Virus record (IMG/VR): IMGVR_UViG_3300027996_000138 | Location: 1 to 26,877 of that record | Source of the DNA: a virus | Direction: 5' to 3' (one strand) | Length of the DNA: 26,877 nucleotides | In this document: one piece after another, positions 1 to 8,567 of the stretch | Numbering within the stretch: position 1 is the stretch's first letter | Layout of the letters: each line of letters begins with the position of its first letter | Made by a program: the position numbers and the translations under genes | Notes under the pieces: model-generated | Told to the model about the DNA's origin: nothing | Databases searched by the model: none | What the model saw: the letters and a program-made list of their open reading frames with translations, nothing else

Positions 1-945
1 ATAGAAAAAACTCCAACAGCAACAGAACACATAGTAGCATACAACTCTCGTAACGCAGAAAACAGTATGGTACGTCTTCATACAGGTAACGGTCATGGAT
101 CGGTAAATAATAAGATCCGTAGATTTAGTACTACCGTTGCAGATTTAGGTAACGCGATTACTTATGCAGATTCAGCGACAGATGGTGCAAGTTTTACGAT
201 AAATGAAGATGGCGTTTATATGATTAGTTACACTGATTCCGCTACCTCTGCAGCGGTTTATTTAGGACTTTCGCTAAATTCTACTCAACTAACTACGAAT
301 ATAGAAGACATTACAGTAGCAGATAGATTATCATTTGTACTAACAGCGACTCAAGAAAATCCTATGTCATGGGCAGGGTCTTTAAATAAAGGCGATGTTA
401 TACGAGCGCATACTCAGGGTTCGGCAAATGCAAGTAAAGCAACATTCACAATCTCTAAAATCGGCGTAGGAGATCTTCTCGGGACACCAGTTCCAAGAAC
501 AGCTTATATTAAAGACGTAAAATCAAGTGGTACATCCGGTGGAACTTTTACAAGTGGAGCTTGGAGAACTAGAGACTTAAATACGCTAGAAGGTGATACT
601 GAGTTTGTTAGTTTGAGTGCTAACCAGATAATTTTAGCCCCGGGTAAATATGAGATTGAAGCTTCGGTATCGGCGTATAGAGTAAATCTACATAAAGCTA
701 AAATAAGAAACATCACGGATTCCACTGATGATATAATAGGATCTAATAAATATAGTACTAATGTACCTGCAGATTCAGATTTATCTCATTCAGAAGTAAT
801 AGGTACTATAAATATTACTTCTAGTAAAACTTTTGAAATACAACATAGATCTAGTGCGACTAGATCCAATGATGGTTTCGGAGTAGCCTCTTCATTTGGA
901 GTAGATGAGATTTATACAACTATAAAAATTAAAAAGGTAAGCTAG
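1..945 (+). CDS. Tail fibre / receptor-binding protein, C-terminal part (5' end outside window)
   Basis: The frame is open from base 1 with no start needed inside the window, so this is the 3' end of a longer gene; the first internal ATG is at 67. Two beta-rich modules are visible. The first (about residues 14-140 of the ATG-67 numbering) has the pattern seen in many phage fibres: IRRF, then SFTINEDGVYMISY, then LSLNS. The second (about 145-292) starts AYIKDVKSSGTSGGTF, continues with GAWRTRDLNTLEGD and APGKYEIEAS, and ends EIYTTIKIKKVS, like C1q/TNF-type jelly-roll ends of phage fibres. Inference: an exposed host-binding tip. It is followed one base later by a chaperone-like gene, a usual partner of fibres. 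The fold is assigned by pattern only. Confidence 0.72.
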   Translation: MEKTPTATEHIVAYNSRNAENSMVRLHTGNGHGSVNNKIRRFSTTVADLGNAITYADSATDGASFTINEDGVYMISYTDSATSAAVYLGLSLNSTQLTTNIEDITVADRLSFVLTATQENPMSWAGSLNKGDVIRAHTQGSANASKATFTISKIGVGDLLGTPVPRTAYIKDVKSSGTSGGTFTSGAWRTRDLNTLEGDTEFVSLSANQIILAPGKYEIEASVSAYRVNLHKAKIRNITDSTDDIIGSNKYSTNVPADSDLSHSEVIGTINITSSKTFEIQHRSSATRSNDGFGVASSFGVDEIYTTIKIKKVS

Positions 946-946
946 G

Positions 947-1447
947 TTGAAAGAATTAACGCCTATCCAAATTAAAGAGAAACCACAGTTAGAGTCGCGA
1001 TTAGCGGCTCTACAGGATAGAAACTTGGTAGCAGGTGAATTAAAGATTGGAAACCTTCTTTTACATTTCAACAATAATATCGTTGCAAATGATGACCGTG
1101 AAGAAGCAGAAAGATTAATGGCTCAATTAGAGCAAGTAGACGAGGATCAAGCAGAATTAAGATTGCAGTTTAAGCTTGAGGATATACGCCGACAAAGAGA
1201 CAGAATTCTCGCAGCTACAGATTGGCTGTTTATATCGGATGTCCCTACGCCACAAAAGGATCGTAAGATTTATATGCAATATCGCCAGTATTTAAGAGAT
1301 ATAACTAGCGACATGAAAAGAAGCCCTGATACAGTAAAAGTTGAAGACTTCGAGCATTTTTTAAGAAGAAAGTACCCAGAAGAGTTTATGGACGGTGGAA
1401 GAAATAAAGTAATTATACACAGATTTACATATTACTACAGGAGTTAA
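947..1447 (+). CDS. Tail fibre assembly chaperone-like protein
   Basis: 166 residues. The start is TTG at 947, one base after the fibre stop, with AAGG about nine bases upstream; no earlier in-frame start exists and the next ATG would lose the conserved core. A long charged helix (about 25-95) precedes RDRILAATDWLFISDVP, then YRQYLRDITSD (about 112-122). This W-then-YRQ-LRD arrangement is characteristic of the phage tail assembly chaperone family (Phage_tail_APC type). The C-terminus, KYPEEFMDGGRNKVIIHRF, looks like an additional conserved tail. Inferred role: helps fold or trimerise the neighbouring fibres; probably not part of the virion. The family call rests on the motif. Partner specificity is unknown, since five fibre genes surround it. 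Confidence 0.62.
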   Translation: MKELTPIQIKEKPQLESRLAALQDRNLVAGELKIGNLLLHFNNNIVANDDREEAERLMAQLEQVDEDQAELRLQFKLEDIRRQRDRILAATDWLFISDVPTPQKDRKIYMQYRQYLRDITSDMKRSPDTVKVEDFEHFLRRKYPEEFMDGGRNKVIIHRFTYYYRS

Positions 1448-1448
1448 A

Positions 1449-1700
1449 ATGATAGAACAAGCAGCATGGATTTTACAACAATATCCTTGGATGCAACACA
1501 TAGTTGCAATAATGGTAGTGTCGAGAATTGTATTCAAACCGGCATTTAAAATACTAGCAAGATACGTTGAATTAACAGTTGAAAAAGACGACAATAAAAA
1601 ACTCCATAAGATAATGGATAGCAAGGCGTATAAAATGGCAGCTTTTATTATAGATATGTTAGCTTCTGTTAAACTTCCTGAAATAAAGAAGGGGAAATAG
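1449..1700 (+). CDS. Small membrane-associated protein, holin candidate
   Basis: 83 residues with ATG one base after the previous stop and an AGGAG ribosome site inside the end of the upstream gene. Two hydrophobic stretches are visible: about 17-32 (HIVAIMVVSRIVF) and about 61-76 (AYKMAAFIIDMLASVKL), separated by a charged linker (EKDDNKKLHK). The C-terminus is basic (PEIKKGK). Small two-hydrophobic-segment proteins with charged tails next to fibre genes are common phage holin or lysis candidates, but the first segment contains Arg and Lys (SRIVFK), so a clean transmembrane helix is doubtful. No endolysin gene lies nearby. The function is not recognised and holin is only one possibility. Confidence 0.5.
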   Translation: MIEQAAWILQQYPWMQHIVAIMVVSRIVFKPAFKILARYVELTVEKDDNKKLHKIMDSKAYKMAAFIIDMLASVKLPEIKKGK

Positions 1701-2054
1701 ATGGCTGTTTTAGATCTTTTAATTGTAGATGAATTAGTATCAACTCCGACTACAGTTAGTTCAGACTTTGTAACAAGAGCTTCTGATATAACATATAAGC
1801 AAGATGCATTTGCTATTCAGATGAATTATGATAATGGCGTTAATGTTAATATGACGGTATTTCTAGAAGTTAGTTTAGATGGGATTAACTATGCTCCTAT
1901 CTCTGAGTCACTACAAGTCATAACAGATCCAACAGGGACTATAATATACGATCTTGAAGATTCTGGAACTCATTATATGAGATTAGGCGTAACAGTAGTA
2001 ACTGGATCTATTGATATAAACTTAGTAACCATTCAAATGAGAAGAAATCACTAA
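1701..2054 (+). CDS. Small beta-sandwich virion protein, function unknown
   Basis: 117 residues; ATG directly abuts the previous TAG and is preceded by AAGGGG. The protein is almost all predicted beta strand, with the pattern TVFLEVSLDGINYAPISES, then ITDPTGTIIYDLEDSG, then HYMRLGVTVVTGSIDI. This S-x-DG-x-x-Y-x-P-I arrangement is seen in small phage structural proteins and in bacterial carbohydrate-binding-like beta sandwiches. No signal peptide or cysteine is present. Its place between fibre genes suggests a fibre accessory, decoration or hinge role. That is inference from context only. Confidence 0.6.
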   Translation: MAVLDLLIVDELVSTPTTVSSDFVTRASDITYKQDAFAIQMNYDNGVNVNMTVFLEVSLDGINYAPISESLQVITDPTGTIIYDLEDSGTHYMRLGVTVVTGSIDINLVTIQMRRNH

Positions 2055-2066
2055 AAAGGAATAAAA

Positions 2067-3836
2067 ATGGCTTCGCACTATATAAGTATAAATCTAAATG
2101 CCGCCGGTGGTAGCGATGATCGTAGAGTAAAAGTTTCTAACGACGACTCATTACCGGGGTTCCTCGAAGAAAAGATTGAAGCAGGTTCCACGAAAGTTGT
2201 TGTAACTACGACAACTCCCGGTGGCGCAGAGATCTTAGAAGTAGACGTTGACGAAACTCAAATCAATCATGATAATCTTTTAAATCATGAAGTAGATCAA
2301 CATAGAGTACATGACGACACTACAACAACTACAACTTCACTTTGGTCTTCACAAAAGATTCAAGATGAATTAGATACAAAGATTAATGCAGCAACTCCTA
2401 TGACTGATAACAAGCTTGTAAAAAGTGTTGGAACTTCAGGAGTAGATGTAGAGGCAACAGGGATCGACGTAGATGATTCAAATAATGTAACTGGAATCAA
2501 CAATCTAATTATTGATGGAGATCTTACTGTAAACGGCGACACTACTTCTGTTAATACGGAAACTTTAGATGTTGAAGATGCAAATATAACTATAAATAAA
2601 GGTGGAACTCAAGCTTCTGCTGATGCAGGTAATGCCGGTCTTACAGTTGAAATGTCGGACGCTACAGATGTAGAACTAGGATATGATAGCACTACAGCCT
2701 CTAAAATGGCTCTAGGAGAGGTCGGATCACAATCTGAGATAATTACAGCGACTCATGCTCAAACTGTCTCAAACAAGACGATAGACGCTGATAACAACAC
2801 AATAAGCAACTTAGAAGTAGATAATTTAAAAGCAGGTGTTCTATCAACAGATTTAGACGCAGCAGTTGATAATAATAATATTCCGGGATCTCAAGCAGTT
2901 AAAGATTATGTAGCAGCGAGAGTTGCAGAAAAAGACGATGCTTCTGAGATTACTTATACTCCGGCAGACGGAACAGATTACGATGTAGTACCAACTCATG
3001 TTGACGGTGCATTAGATGAATTAGCGGACCGTACAAATACAGTAGAAGATAACCTAACAGCACATTTAAACACAGATCCTGCTAAACATGCAGCAGCTCA
3101 AATAACAAATGTAGCGACAGGAAACATCGCAGCTACAACAGTACAAGCAGCTATCGATGAATTAGATACAGAGAAATACGCAGCAGCAGATTTTGATGGT
3201 GATTTTGATACTAGATTAGCTACAAAAGATACAGATAATTTGGCGGAAAGTGCTACAAATAAGTATGCAAGTCCTGCTCAATTGGATAAAGTAGATCATA
3301 TAAGTGTAACTCAAGCAGTAGATTTAGACGACGTAGAAGCTAAGGCTTTATCGGCTCTACAGAACGGAGACAATATATCTGAGTTAGTTAATGATTCAGC
3401 ATTTGTAGACGCAGCAGGAGCGCAAACAGCGGCAGTAGTTAACTCTACAGCAGGAAGTGAAACTGTTCAAGCTCCATCAGTAGCGGCAATGAAAGCTTAT
3501 GTTGGACAAAGTGCAGGAGATATATTAGAGACATCTTTTACAGTAGTAAATAACATAGCGGTTTTAACTGACATTACAGGATTTGCTTTTACAAACGGAT
3601 CGGTTAGATCTTTTGAGGCTCAAGTTTCAGTTGATAGAGCAGGAGATGGATTATACGAAAAGTTCGACATAGAAGGGATACAAAAAGCAGGATCATGGGA
3701 AATATCAGTAGAAAGTGTTGGAGATGATTCAGGAATAGAGTTTGATATTGATGCTACAGGACAGGTACAATATACAGCAACTAACTTAACTTCTGGTGGT
3801 ACTTTAAAATTTAGATCGATAACGACGTCAAACTAA
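2067..3836 (+). CDS. Long tail fibre protein
   Basis: 589 residues; ribosome site AAGGA six bases before ATG. The N-terminal part (1-110) contains QINHDNLLNHEVDQHRVHDD, a threonine run, then LWSSQKIQDELDTK, a usual attachment region of phage fibres. Residues about 151-225 carry GDLTVNGDTTSVNTETLDVEDANITINKGG-type sequence, a widespread fibre shaft module. Residues 273-320 and about 450-480 hold shaft repeats (QAVKDYVAARV, KDDASEITY; VVNSTAGSETVQAPSVAAMKAYV) shared with the fibre at 5157. A C-terminal beta domain (about 485-589) includes FEAQVSVDRAGDGLYEKF and ISVESVGDDSGIEFDI. Inference: a trimeric fibre combining an attachment region, a repeat shaft and a distal domain. The receptor is unknown. 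Confidence 0.78.
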   Translation: MASHYISINLNAAGGSDDRRVKVSNDDSLPGFLEEKIEAGSTKVVVTTTTPGGAEILEVDVDETQINHDNLLNHEVDQHRVHDDTTTTTTSLWSSQKIQDELDTKINAATPMTDNKLVKSVGTSGVDVEATGIDVDDSNNVTGINNLIIDGDLTVNGDTTSVNTETLDVEDANITINKGGTQASADAGNAGLTVEMSDATDVELGYDSTTASKMALGEVGSQSEIITATHAQTVSNKTIDADNNTISNLEVDNLKAGVLSTDLDAAVDNNNIPGSQAVKDYVAARVAEKDDASEITYTPADGTDYDVVPTHVDGALDELADRTNTVEDNLTAHLNTDPAKHAAAQITNVATGNIAATTVQAAIDELDTEKYAAADFDGDFDTRLATKDTDNLAESATNKYASPAQLDKVDHISVTQAVDLDDVEAKALSALQNGDNISELVNDSAFVDAAGAQTAAVVNSTAGSETVQAPSVAAMKAYVGQSAGDILETSFTVVNNIAVLTDITGFAFTNGSVRSFEAQVSVDRAGDGLYEKFDIEGIQKAGSWEISVESVGDDSGIEFDIDATGQVQYTATNLTSGGTLKFRSITTSN

Positions 3837-3844
3837 TAGTAAAG

Positions 3845-3873
3845 TTGACAATAAACTATTTATGTAGTAAAAT
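3845..3873 (+). promoter_or_regulatory. Sigma70-type promoter inside the fibre cluster
   Basis: The 45-bp gap between two fibre genes contains TTGACA (3845-3850), a spacer of exactly 17 bp, and TAAAAT (3868-3873), one mismatch from the -10 consensus. A start about seven bases downstream would fall near 3880, two bases before the ATG at 3882. The AAGG at 3874-3877 would then not be in the transcript. It would drive the fibre genes from 3882 onward. Confidence 0.65.
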
Positions 3874-3881
3874 AAGGTTAT

Positions 3882-5141
3882 ATGAGTTTTAATAAAAAAG
3901 ATGGAGAATTAGATTTTAGTAACGTGAAGATGACCCAATTAGGATCATCTCAGTCTATTAGAGCGTCTTTTTCCGAGTTAAATTCCGGACTTAGGACAAT
4001 AGATACTAATACTATAATAAGAGATGCATATACTCATTTTATACAGGAATTAGACTCTAATGGTAATCCAACTAAGGTTACTTATTATCAAGCTACTTCA
4101 CCAGTTATAGACGAGATGTTTTTTGTATCAGATGTAGGAGGTAATTTAGCTAGTAAATATATAGTACTACAAGAGTTTCTTACAAAAAGAGAAATAGTAT
4201 TCTACATAAAAGTAGGAGGATCAGGTACAAATCCGGGACTCGGAGATGAGCAAGTAGCAGTAGATATAGAATTAAACGATCCGGCATCAGTAGTTAGACT
4301 TAACTTTATGAATGCTATAAAACAATATAAGGACTTTCAACTTGAAAGAGTAGGAGGTTATGTAGGAACCTCAATAAAGATAACGTACCTCCAGTTTGGA
4401 GAAACACAAGCCTTGAATGTTACAGATACCGGGTTTTTTGTTATTAGGAGAGAGGAAGGGTCTTCATTTGAAGTAGGTGAGGCATGTATTGAATATGACG
4501 TGGATCAAAATCCCATTTGGAATGGAAACTTACTAAAAGGAATGATATATAACTCTTTTGCAGGAACTTTCGAGAGTTCAGGATCTGCAGGAGCTGGAGA
4601 TTGTGGTCCTATAGACTTTGTAGACGATCTAAAAGAGAATAACAGATTAAAAATAGATGTGATAGGATCTTTAAACTTTGCATCAACATCAGCTTGTGCC
4701 TATTTAAACCAAATAACACAGCAGAATAATATTGATCAAACAGGGGATATTTTAGTAATGGACAACTCTCCAATGAACAGCGATCCGGTAGTTATAGACC
4801 TTTCCATCTCTGGAGAGTATTTAATAACTGCCTCAGGTAACTTTGAGTTTGATTTAAAAGTTACAGCAGATACAAACGATGGTGCGAGAAGAACTAGTAG
4901 AACTGTACTAGAGAGGTTTAACACAGTAAACTCTCTATGGGAAGAGATTGACCCTAATTTAGGATCAACAGTAGCGTATGGTTATCATAGAAATAATGCT
5001 AGTGGAGAAAACACATCATCTAGTAAAATAATATTAGCAGTATCGGCTAATGATAAATTTAGGTATAAAATAAAGTGTTTAAATAACGGATTAATTAAGA
5101 CTGTACCAGAAGGTATTAGTTTAAGTATAAAACAAGTATAA
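3882..5141 (+). CDS. Tail fibre / receptor-binding protein
   Basis: 419 residues. The start ATG follows a short AAGG-TTAT spacing and lies just downstream of a strong sigma70-like promoter, so it may be made from a nearly leaderless message. N-terminal region: DFSNVKMTQLGSSQSIRASF, then QELDSNGNPTKVTYYQ and KYIVLQEF, a pattern found near the start of modular phage fibre segments; VGGSGTNPGLGDEQVAVDI (about 111-129) is another known shaft motif. Residues about 310-419 form a beta-rich head with DGARRTSRTVLE, AYGYHRNNASGEN and IKTVPEG-x-SLSI, clearly homologous to the head of the fibre at 5157. Cysteines at 202, 241, 267 and 272 are unusual for a fibre. Inference: a receptor-binding fibre or adaptor-borne spike. 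Confidence 0.72.
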   Translation: MSFNKKDGELDFSNVKMTQLGSSQSIRASFSELNSGLRTIDTNTIIRDAYTHFIQELDSNGNPTKVTYYQATSPVIDEMFFVSDVGGNLASKYIVLQEFLTKREIVFYIKVGGSGTNPGLGDEQVAVDIELNDPASVVRLNFMNAIKQYKDFQLERVGGYVGTSIKITYLQFGETQALNVTDTGFFVIRREEGSSFEVGEACIEYDVDQNPIWNGNLLKGMIYNSFAGTFESSGSAGAGDCGPIDFVDDLKENNRLKIDVIGSLNFASTSACAYLNQITQQNNIDQTGDILVMDNSPMNSDPVVIDLSISGEYLITASGNFEFDLKVTADTNDGARRTSRTVLERFNTVNSLWEEIDPNLGSTVAYGYHRNNASGENTSSSKIILAVSANDKFRYKIKCLNNGLIKTVPEGISLSIKQV

Positions 5142-5156
5142 CAGGAGATTAATTGT

Positions 5157-6629
5157 ATGTCAATTTTATTAAAAGCGTATCAAGATGTAAATGGTGAACT
5201 AGTAATGGTAGAAGAAGGATCTTTTCAAGATATAGATTCTGTTTCAGCAGGATTAACTAGAGTACCCGGTAAAGATGTTAATGTATCTAACGATCTATCT
5301 ACTAATGAGGACTTAGCAGCTAAGGTAAATCAAAGTCAAATAGTTGACGATAACACTTTCGCCTCCCCAAGTTCTACTCAAATTCCAAGTACATCTTCAG
5401 TTAAATCATATGTAGATTCTCAAGTAGAAAGTAAAGATGAAGCTTCGGAGATATCTTATGATAACTCTACATCAGGTTTAGCAGCAACAGATGTACAAGC
5501 AGCTATTGACGAAGTGGAAGGTAGAGTAGATGTTAGCGAAACAAATATTACTGAACTTACTACAAACCAAGACGATCTTATAACTCTTTCAGGAGTTCCT
5601 GAAAATAGTGTTGATTTAGGTACTTTTGCCGGATCTGTTATCGGAGATAATGTTACAGTAAAAACAGCTCTTAGTCAATTAGAGTCTGCAGTATCTTCTA
5701 CTAGAATTACAGATGTATTCGTTGTGGCAGATATTGCTGCAAGAGATGCTTTAACAGGCATCGACGAAGGAGATGTTGCTGTTGTACAAGACGACGGTAC
5801 AGGAAGGAGACATTCTTACATATATGACGGATCTGCTTGGATTGATATAAAAACAGGTGATCAGGTTTTTACAGTTAATGGACAAACTGATGACGTAGTA
5901 TTAGATACTGATGATGTACTAGAAGGTTCTACAAATCTATACCATACAACTGCTAGAGCTAGAGCCGCAGCAGTAGTCAACTCTACAGCAGGTAGTGAGT
6001 CAGACCAAGCTGCTTCAGTAGTTGCTATGAAAAGTTATGTAACTGGTCAATTAGCTCTACAAGACGAAGCTTCTGAGATAGGATATGATAATTCTACATC
6101 AGGATTAGCTGCTACGGACGTACAGGATGCTTTAGATGAAATAGATGCTAATGTAGATGCTTTAGCTGCAATAACTAAAGAATATGTATACGTTAACCAA
6201 ACTGTTGCTCAAACTGGAATACAAGCTACAGCAACTTCAATAGTATTTGATAATACTGCTATTAATTCTAACGGTTCGGTATTCACAGTAAATAATACTA
6301 ATGGACAAATTACAGTAAATAAAACTTCTACTTTTAAGTTAGAATATGTACTTACTGCAGACACTCAAGATGGTGCTAGACGTACATCAGAGACAATTCT
6401 TGAAATAGATACTGGATCAGGGTTTTCTGCACTGTCTGCGGCTTTAGGTTCTGCCACAGCTTATGGATATCACAGAAATAATGCTTCTGGTGAAAATAGT
6501 GCAGCAGGTCAAGCTATTCTAAGTTTAAATTCGGGAGATAAAGTAAGACTAGTAACTAGAAGAGCTAACGGAACAGGGACAATAAAAACAGTCCCTAATG
6601 GTACTTCGTTTTCTATTGAGGAGAAGTAA
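5157..6629 (+). CDS. Tail fibre protein with repeated shaft modules
   Basis: 490 residues; AGGAG nine bases before ATG. Residues 1-52 (LLKAYQDVNGELVMVEEG, TRVPG, SNDLSTNEDL) match the N-terminus of the next fibre at 6629, suggesting a common attachment domain. Two shaft repeats follow, at about 80-124 and 286-333, each with KSYV, DEASEI-x-YDNSTSGLAATDVQ and a following acidic helix. Between them lie VADIAARDALT...GDVAVVQDDGTGRRH-type sequence (about 188-220) and VNGQTDDVVLDTDDVLEGSTNLY (about 240-262), both common phage-fibre motifs. The head (about 396-490) matches that of the 3882 fibre: GARRTSETILE, YGYHRNNASGEN, IKTVPNGTSFSIEE. Its stop is fused to the next start as TAATG. Confidence 0.8.
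   Translation: MSILLKAYQDVNGELVMVEEGSFQDIDSVSAGLTRVPGKDVNVSNDLSTNEDLAAKVNQSQIVDDNTFASPSSTQIPSTSSVKSYVDSQVESKDEASEISYDNSTSGLAATDVQAAIDEVEGRVDVSETNITELTTNQDDLITLSGVPENSVDLGTFAGSVIGDNVTVKTALSQLESAVSSTRITDVFVVADIAARDALTGIDEGDVAVVQDDGTGRRHSYIYDGSAWIDIKTGDQVFTVNGQTDDVVLDTDDVLEGSTNLYHTTARARAAAVVNSTAGSESDQAASVVAMKSYVTGQLALQDEASEIGYDNSTSGLAATDVQDALDEIDANVDALAAITKEYVYVNQTVAQTGIQATATSIVFDNTAINSNGSVFTVNNTNGQITVNKTSTFKLEYVLTADTQDGARRTSETILEIDTGSGFSALSAALGSATAYGYHRNNASGENSAAGQAILSLNSGDKVRLVTRRANGTGTIKTVPNGTSFSIEEK
5394..5528 (+). repeat. Fibre shaft module, copy 1
   Basis: Encodes residues about 80-124 of the fibre at 5157, with KDEASEISYDNSTSGLAATD at its core. It pairs with the copy at 6012-6155. The protein is far better conserved than the codons, which differ at many third positions, so this is an old in-frame duplication. 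A looser relative lies in the fibre at 2067 (KDDASEITY). Confidence 0.75.
6012..6155 (+). repeat. Fibre shaft module, copy 2
   Basis: Encodes residues about 286-333 of the same fibre, with QDEASEIGYDNSTSGLAATD at its core. It is preceded by AAVVNSTAGSESDQAAS, which also occurs in near-identical form in the 2067 fibre (AAVVNSTAGSETVQAPS). The module therefore spreads within and between fibres. Confidence 0.75.
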
Positions 6630-8008
6630 TGTCAAAAACGCTTAAGGCATGGAAAGATGTCGATGGTGAGGTTGTATATTTGGAAGAGGGTCAGTCTGGA
6701 GAGGGTATAATAGGTCAAGGATTCACAAGAGTCCCGGGATCTGATAGAGTAGTTTCGGATGACCTAAGTACTTATGAGGATTTTTCTAAAACAGCATCTG
6801 AATTAGAAGTAACTCCTACAGGTAATATTTCCTCAACAAATGTACAACAATCTTTAGAGGAGTTACAAACGGACATTGATAATATTGTTAGTGCTAATGG
6901 TTCTATTGATACCCATTCCGACGTAGATACGAGTACAGTAACACCAGTTAACGGTGATTTTTTAAGGTGGGATAGTACTGCAAATAAGTGGGAACCCGAA
7001 GCATCTTTAATAAGCACAACATATACTTATAGAAAATCTTTTGTAGCCGAAAGAAACAACACAAGCACAGGAAAACTTGCATTAGGTAACGGTTCGAATG
7101 CTTCGACAATGGGTGTGGTTATTACTGAAGGTTGCAAGCTTGTTTCAGTTGGTATCTCGTCTTCAGGTACTACAAGCGGACAGTGGCAAATATTCAGAAA
7201 TGGTGCATCTATACATATTACGAATACGAATACACAACTTACTAAAGTTGATGATCTATCCTCGCCTGTAAGCCTAAACTCTGGAGATTACTTAAATGCT
7301 CTTTGTTTTAATGCAGGTGGTGCGGCCCACACTGTAACTTTTGAAGTTGAAATTACAAAAACTATTACGGGATTAAAGGGTGAACAAGGCGAACAAGGTA
7401 CAGCAGGTTCAGATGGTATTGCGCAGGTAAGGACTGGAAACGGCGCACCATCAAACAGCTTAGGTAATGATGGTGATTTATATTTAAACAATGCTACAGG
7501 TGATTACTATACGAAGGTTAGTGGTGTGTGGAGCTTACAAGGTAACTTAAAAGGACCTCAAGGACCTGCAAGTCCTTCAGTTAGTATTTTAAAACTCACA
7601 AACACTTTTGCAAACAATATTAACTCAAGCGGTGGTGTTAACTATGGTGCTTTTAATACCTCAAGAATAATAGACGATTTTGGTTCTGACTTAACGGTTG
7701 CAACTAGTAGTATAACATTTAATATCACGGGTAGATTTAGGTGTGATTTTAATTTCTTTCTTAATAGTTCAAGTCAAAGAACAAATGTTTTATTTAGGTG
7801 GTCTATTAATGGAGTAGAGCAACGAGGTAGGTCTGCACACAACTACATAAGAACAAGTTCTAACCACGATGAAGCCTCTAGTTTTTTATCAGAAGTCTTA
7901 GACCTTTCAGACGGTGACGTTTTAAGAATAAGTTGTGTACAAATAGCAGGTTCAGGTACAGTCGAAACACCTTCAGGTGAAAGTATTTTCACAATAGAGA
8001 GTTTATAA
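6629..8008 (+). CDS. Tail fibre protein with collagen-like segment
   Basis: 459 residues, started by the TAATG overlap with GAGGAG upstream. Residues 1-52 repeat the attachment domain of the previous fibre (LKAWKDVDGEVVYLEEG, TRVPG, SDDLSTYEDF). THSDVDTSTVTPVNGDFLRW (about 95-114) is a common fibre motif. A beta domain (about 130-245) is followed by a short Gly-X-Y stretch, GLKGEQGEQGTAGSDG (248-263), and a second, KGPQGPAS (308-315), flanking NDGDLYLNNATGDYYTK, a frequent companion of collagen-like phage segments. The head (about 325-459) ends GSGTVETPSGESIFTIE and has the same ending pattern (GT-x-x-TP-x-G-x-S-x-x-IE) as the 5157 fibre, suggesting a shared fold. Inference: an additional receptor-binding fibre on the same attachment point. 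Confidence 0.78.
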   Translation: MSKTLKAWKDVDGEVVYLEEGQSGEGIIGQGFTRVPGSDRVVSDDLSTYEDFSKTASELEVTPTGNISSTNVQQSLEELQTDIDNIVSANGSIDTHSDVDTSTVTPVNGDFLRWDSTANKWEPEASLISTTYTYRKSFVAERNNTSTGKLALGNGSNASTMGVVITEGCKLVSVGISSSGTTSGQWQIFRNGASIHITNTNTQLTKVDDLSSPVSLNSGDYLNALCFNAGGAAHTVTFEVEITKTITGLKGEQGEQGTAGSDGIAQVRTGNGAPSNSLGNDGDLYLNNATGDYYTKVSGVWSLQGNLKGPQGPASPSVSILKLTNTFANNINSSGGVNYGAFNTSRIIDDFGSDLTVATSSITFNITGRFRCDFNFFLNSSSQRTNVLFRWSINGVEQRGRSAHNYIRTSSNHDEASSFLSEVLDLSDGDVLRISCVQIAGSGTVETPSGESIFTIESL

Positions 8009-8484
8009 TGAGATTAGGAATTAGTTTTACGCAATATGTTGAAATAAACAACGAACTACCAGATAACTACAAACTAGGTTATGAATTAGCAGGTGAATAC
8101 TTTATTGAAACAATATCGGCTTACAAAATTTCCGAAAAATTAGAACCTATTATTGCTAGTCTGTACAACCAAACACTAGAAGAGTTTCTGATATTATTAG
8201 ATAGAAAACCCGACAGAGAATTATTAAAAGAAGCAGGTGAGGAAGTAAGTCAAAGATTTATGCAAAGAAATTCAGATGATAACATAGATTCTTCCCAGAG
8301 TGCGTGGGTACTTCACAGGTGTAATATTATAACAATGTATCTAGTGATAGGTGCATTAGTTGATGCTAAGGATATTCTTTTAGACCTAGTTCCTGATGAT
8401 ATGAGTGAGCCGTATCACTGGATAACACAAGAGAGAATAAATAAAGTTATTGAAGATATAGAAATAGCTTACCAAAAAGTCTAA
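8008..8484 (+). CDS. Helical hypothetical protein at end of fibre cluster
   Basis: 158 residues, translation coupled to the 6629 fibre by TAATG (one-base overlap), with only a weak purine-rich site upstream. Sequence is mostly helical and acidic: ELAGEYFIETISAYKISEKL, LEEFLILLDRKPDRELLKEAGEEVSQRF, then a hydrophobic stretch NIITMYLVIGALVDAKDILLDLV (about 106-128). No signal peptide and no recognised motif. Being the last gene of the fibre run and overlapping the last fibre, a chaperone for that fibre is a reasonable guess, but this rests on position only. An 83-bp non-coding gap follows. Confidence 0.6.
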   Translation: MRLGISFTQYVEINNELPDNYKLGYELAGEYFIETISAYKISEKLEPIIASLYNQTLEEFLILLDRKPDRELLKEAGEEVSQRFMQRNSDDNIDSSQSAWVLHRCNIITMYLVIGALVDAKDILLDLVPDDMSEPYHWITQERINKVIEDIEIAYQKV

Positions 8485-8567
8485 GAAAGTAAAAAATAAG
8501 TTAATATAATAATATACTTACAAAATTAAAGGGTGTTAATTAGAATACAACATGTTAGAGGAAAAAG

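Noticed and set aside
8505-8510. TATAAT in the gap before 8568
   Set aside because: No acceptable -35 hexamer at 16-18 bp; isolated -10 matches are common in A/T-rich gaps.
8524-8541. Inverted repeat AATTAA / TTAATT with six-base loop in the gap before 8568
   Set aside because: The stem is A/T only and short; expected often by chance at this base composition, and no T-run follows.
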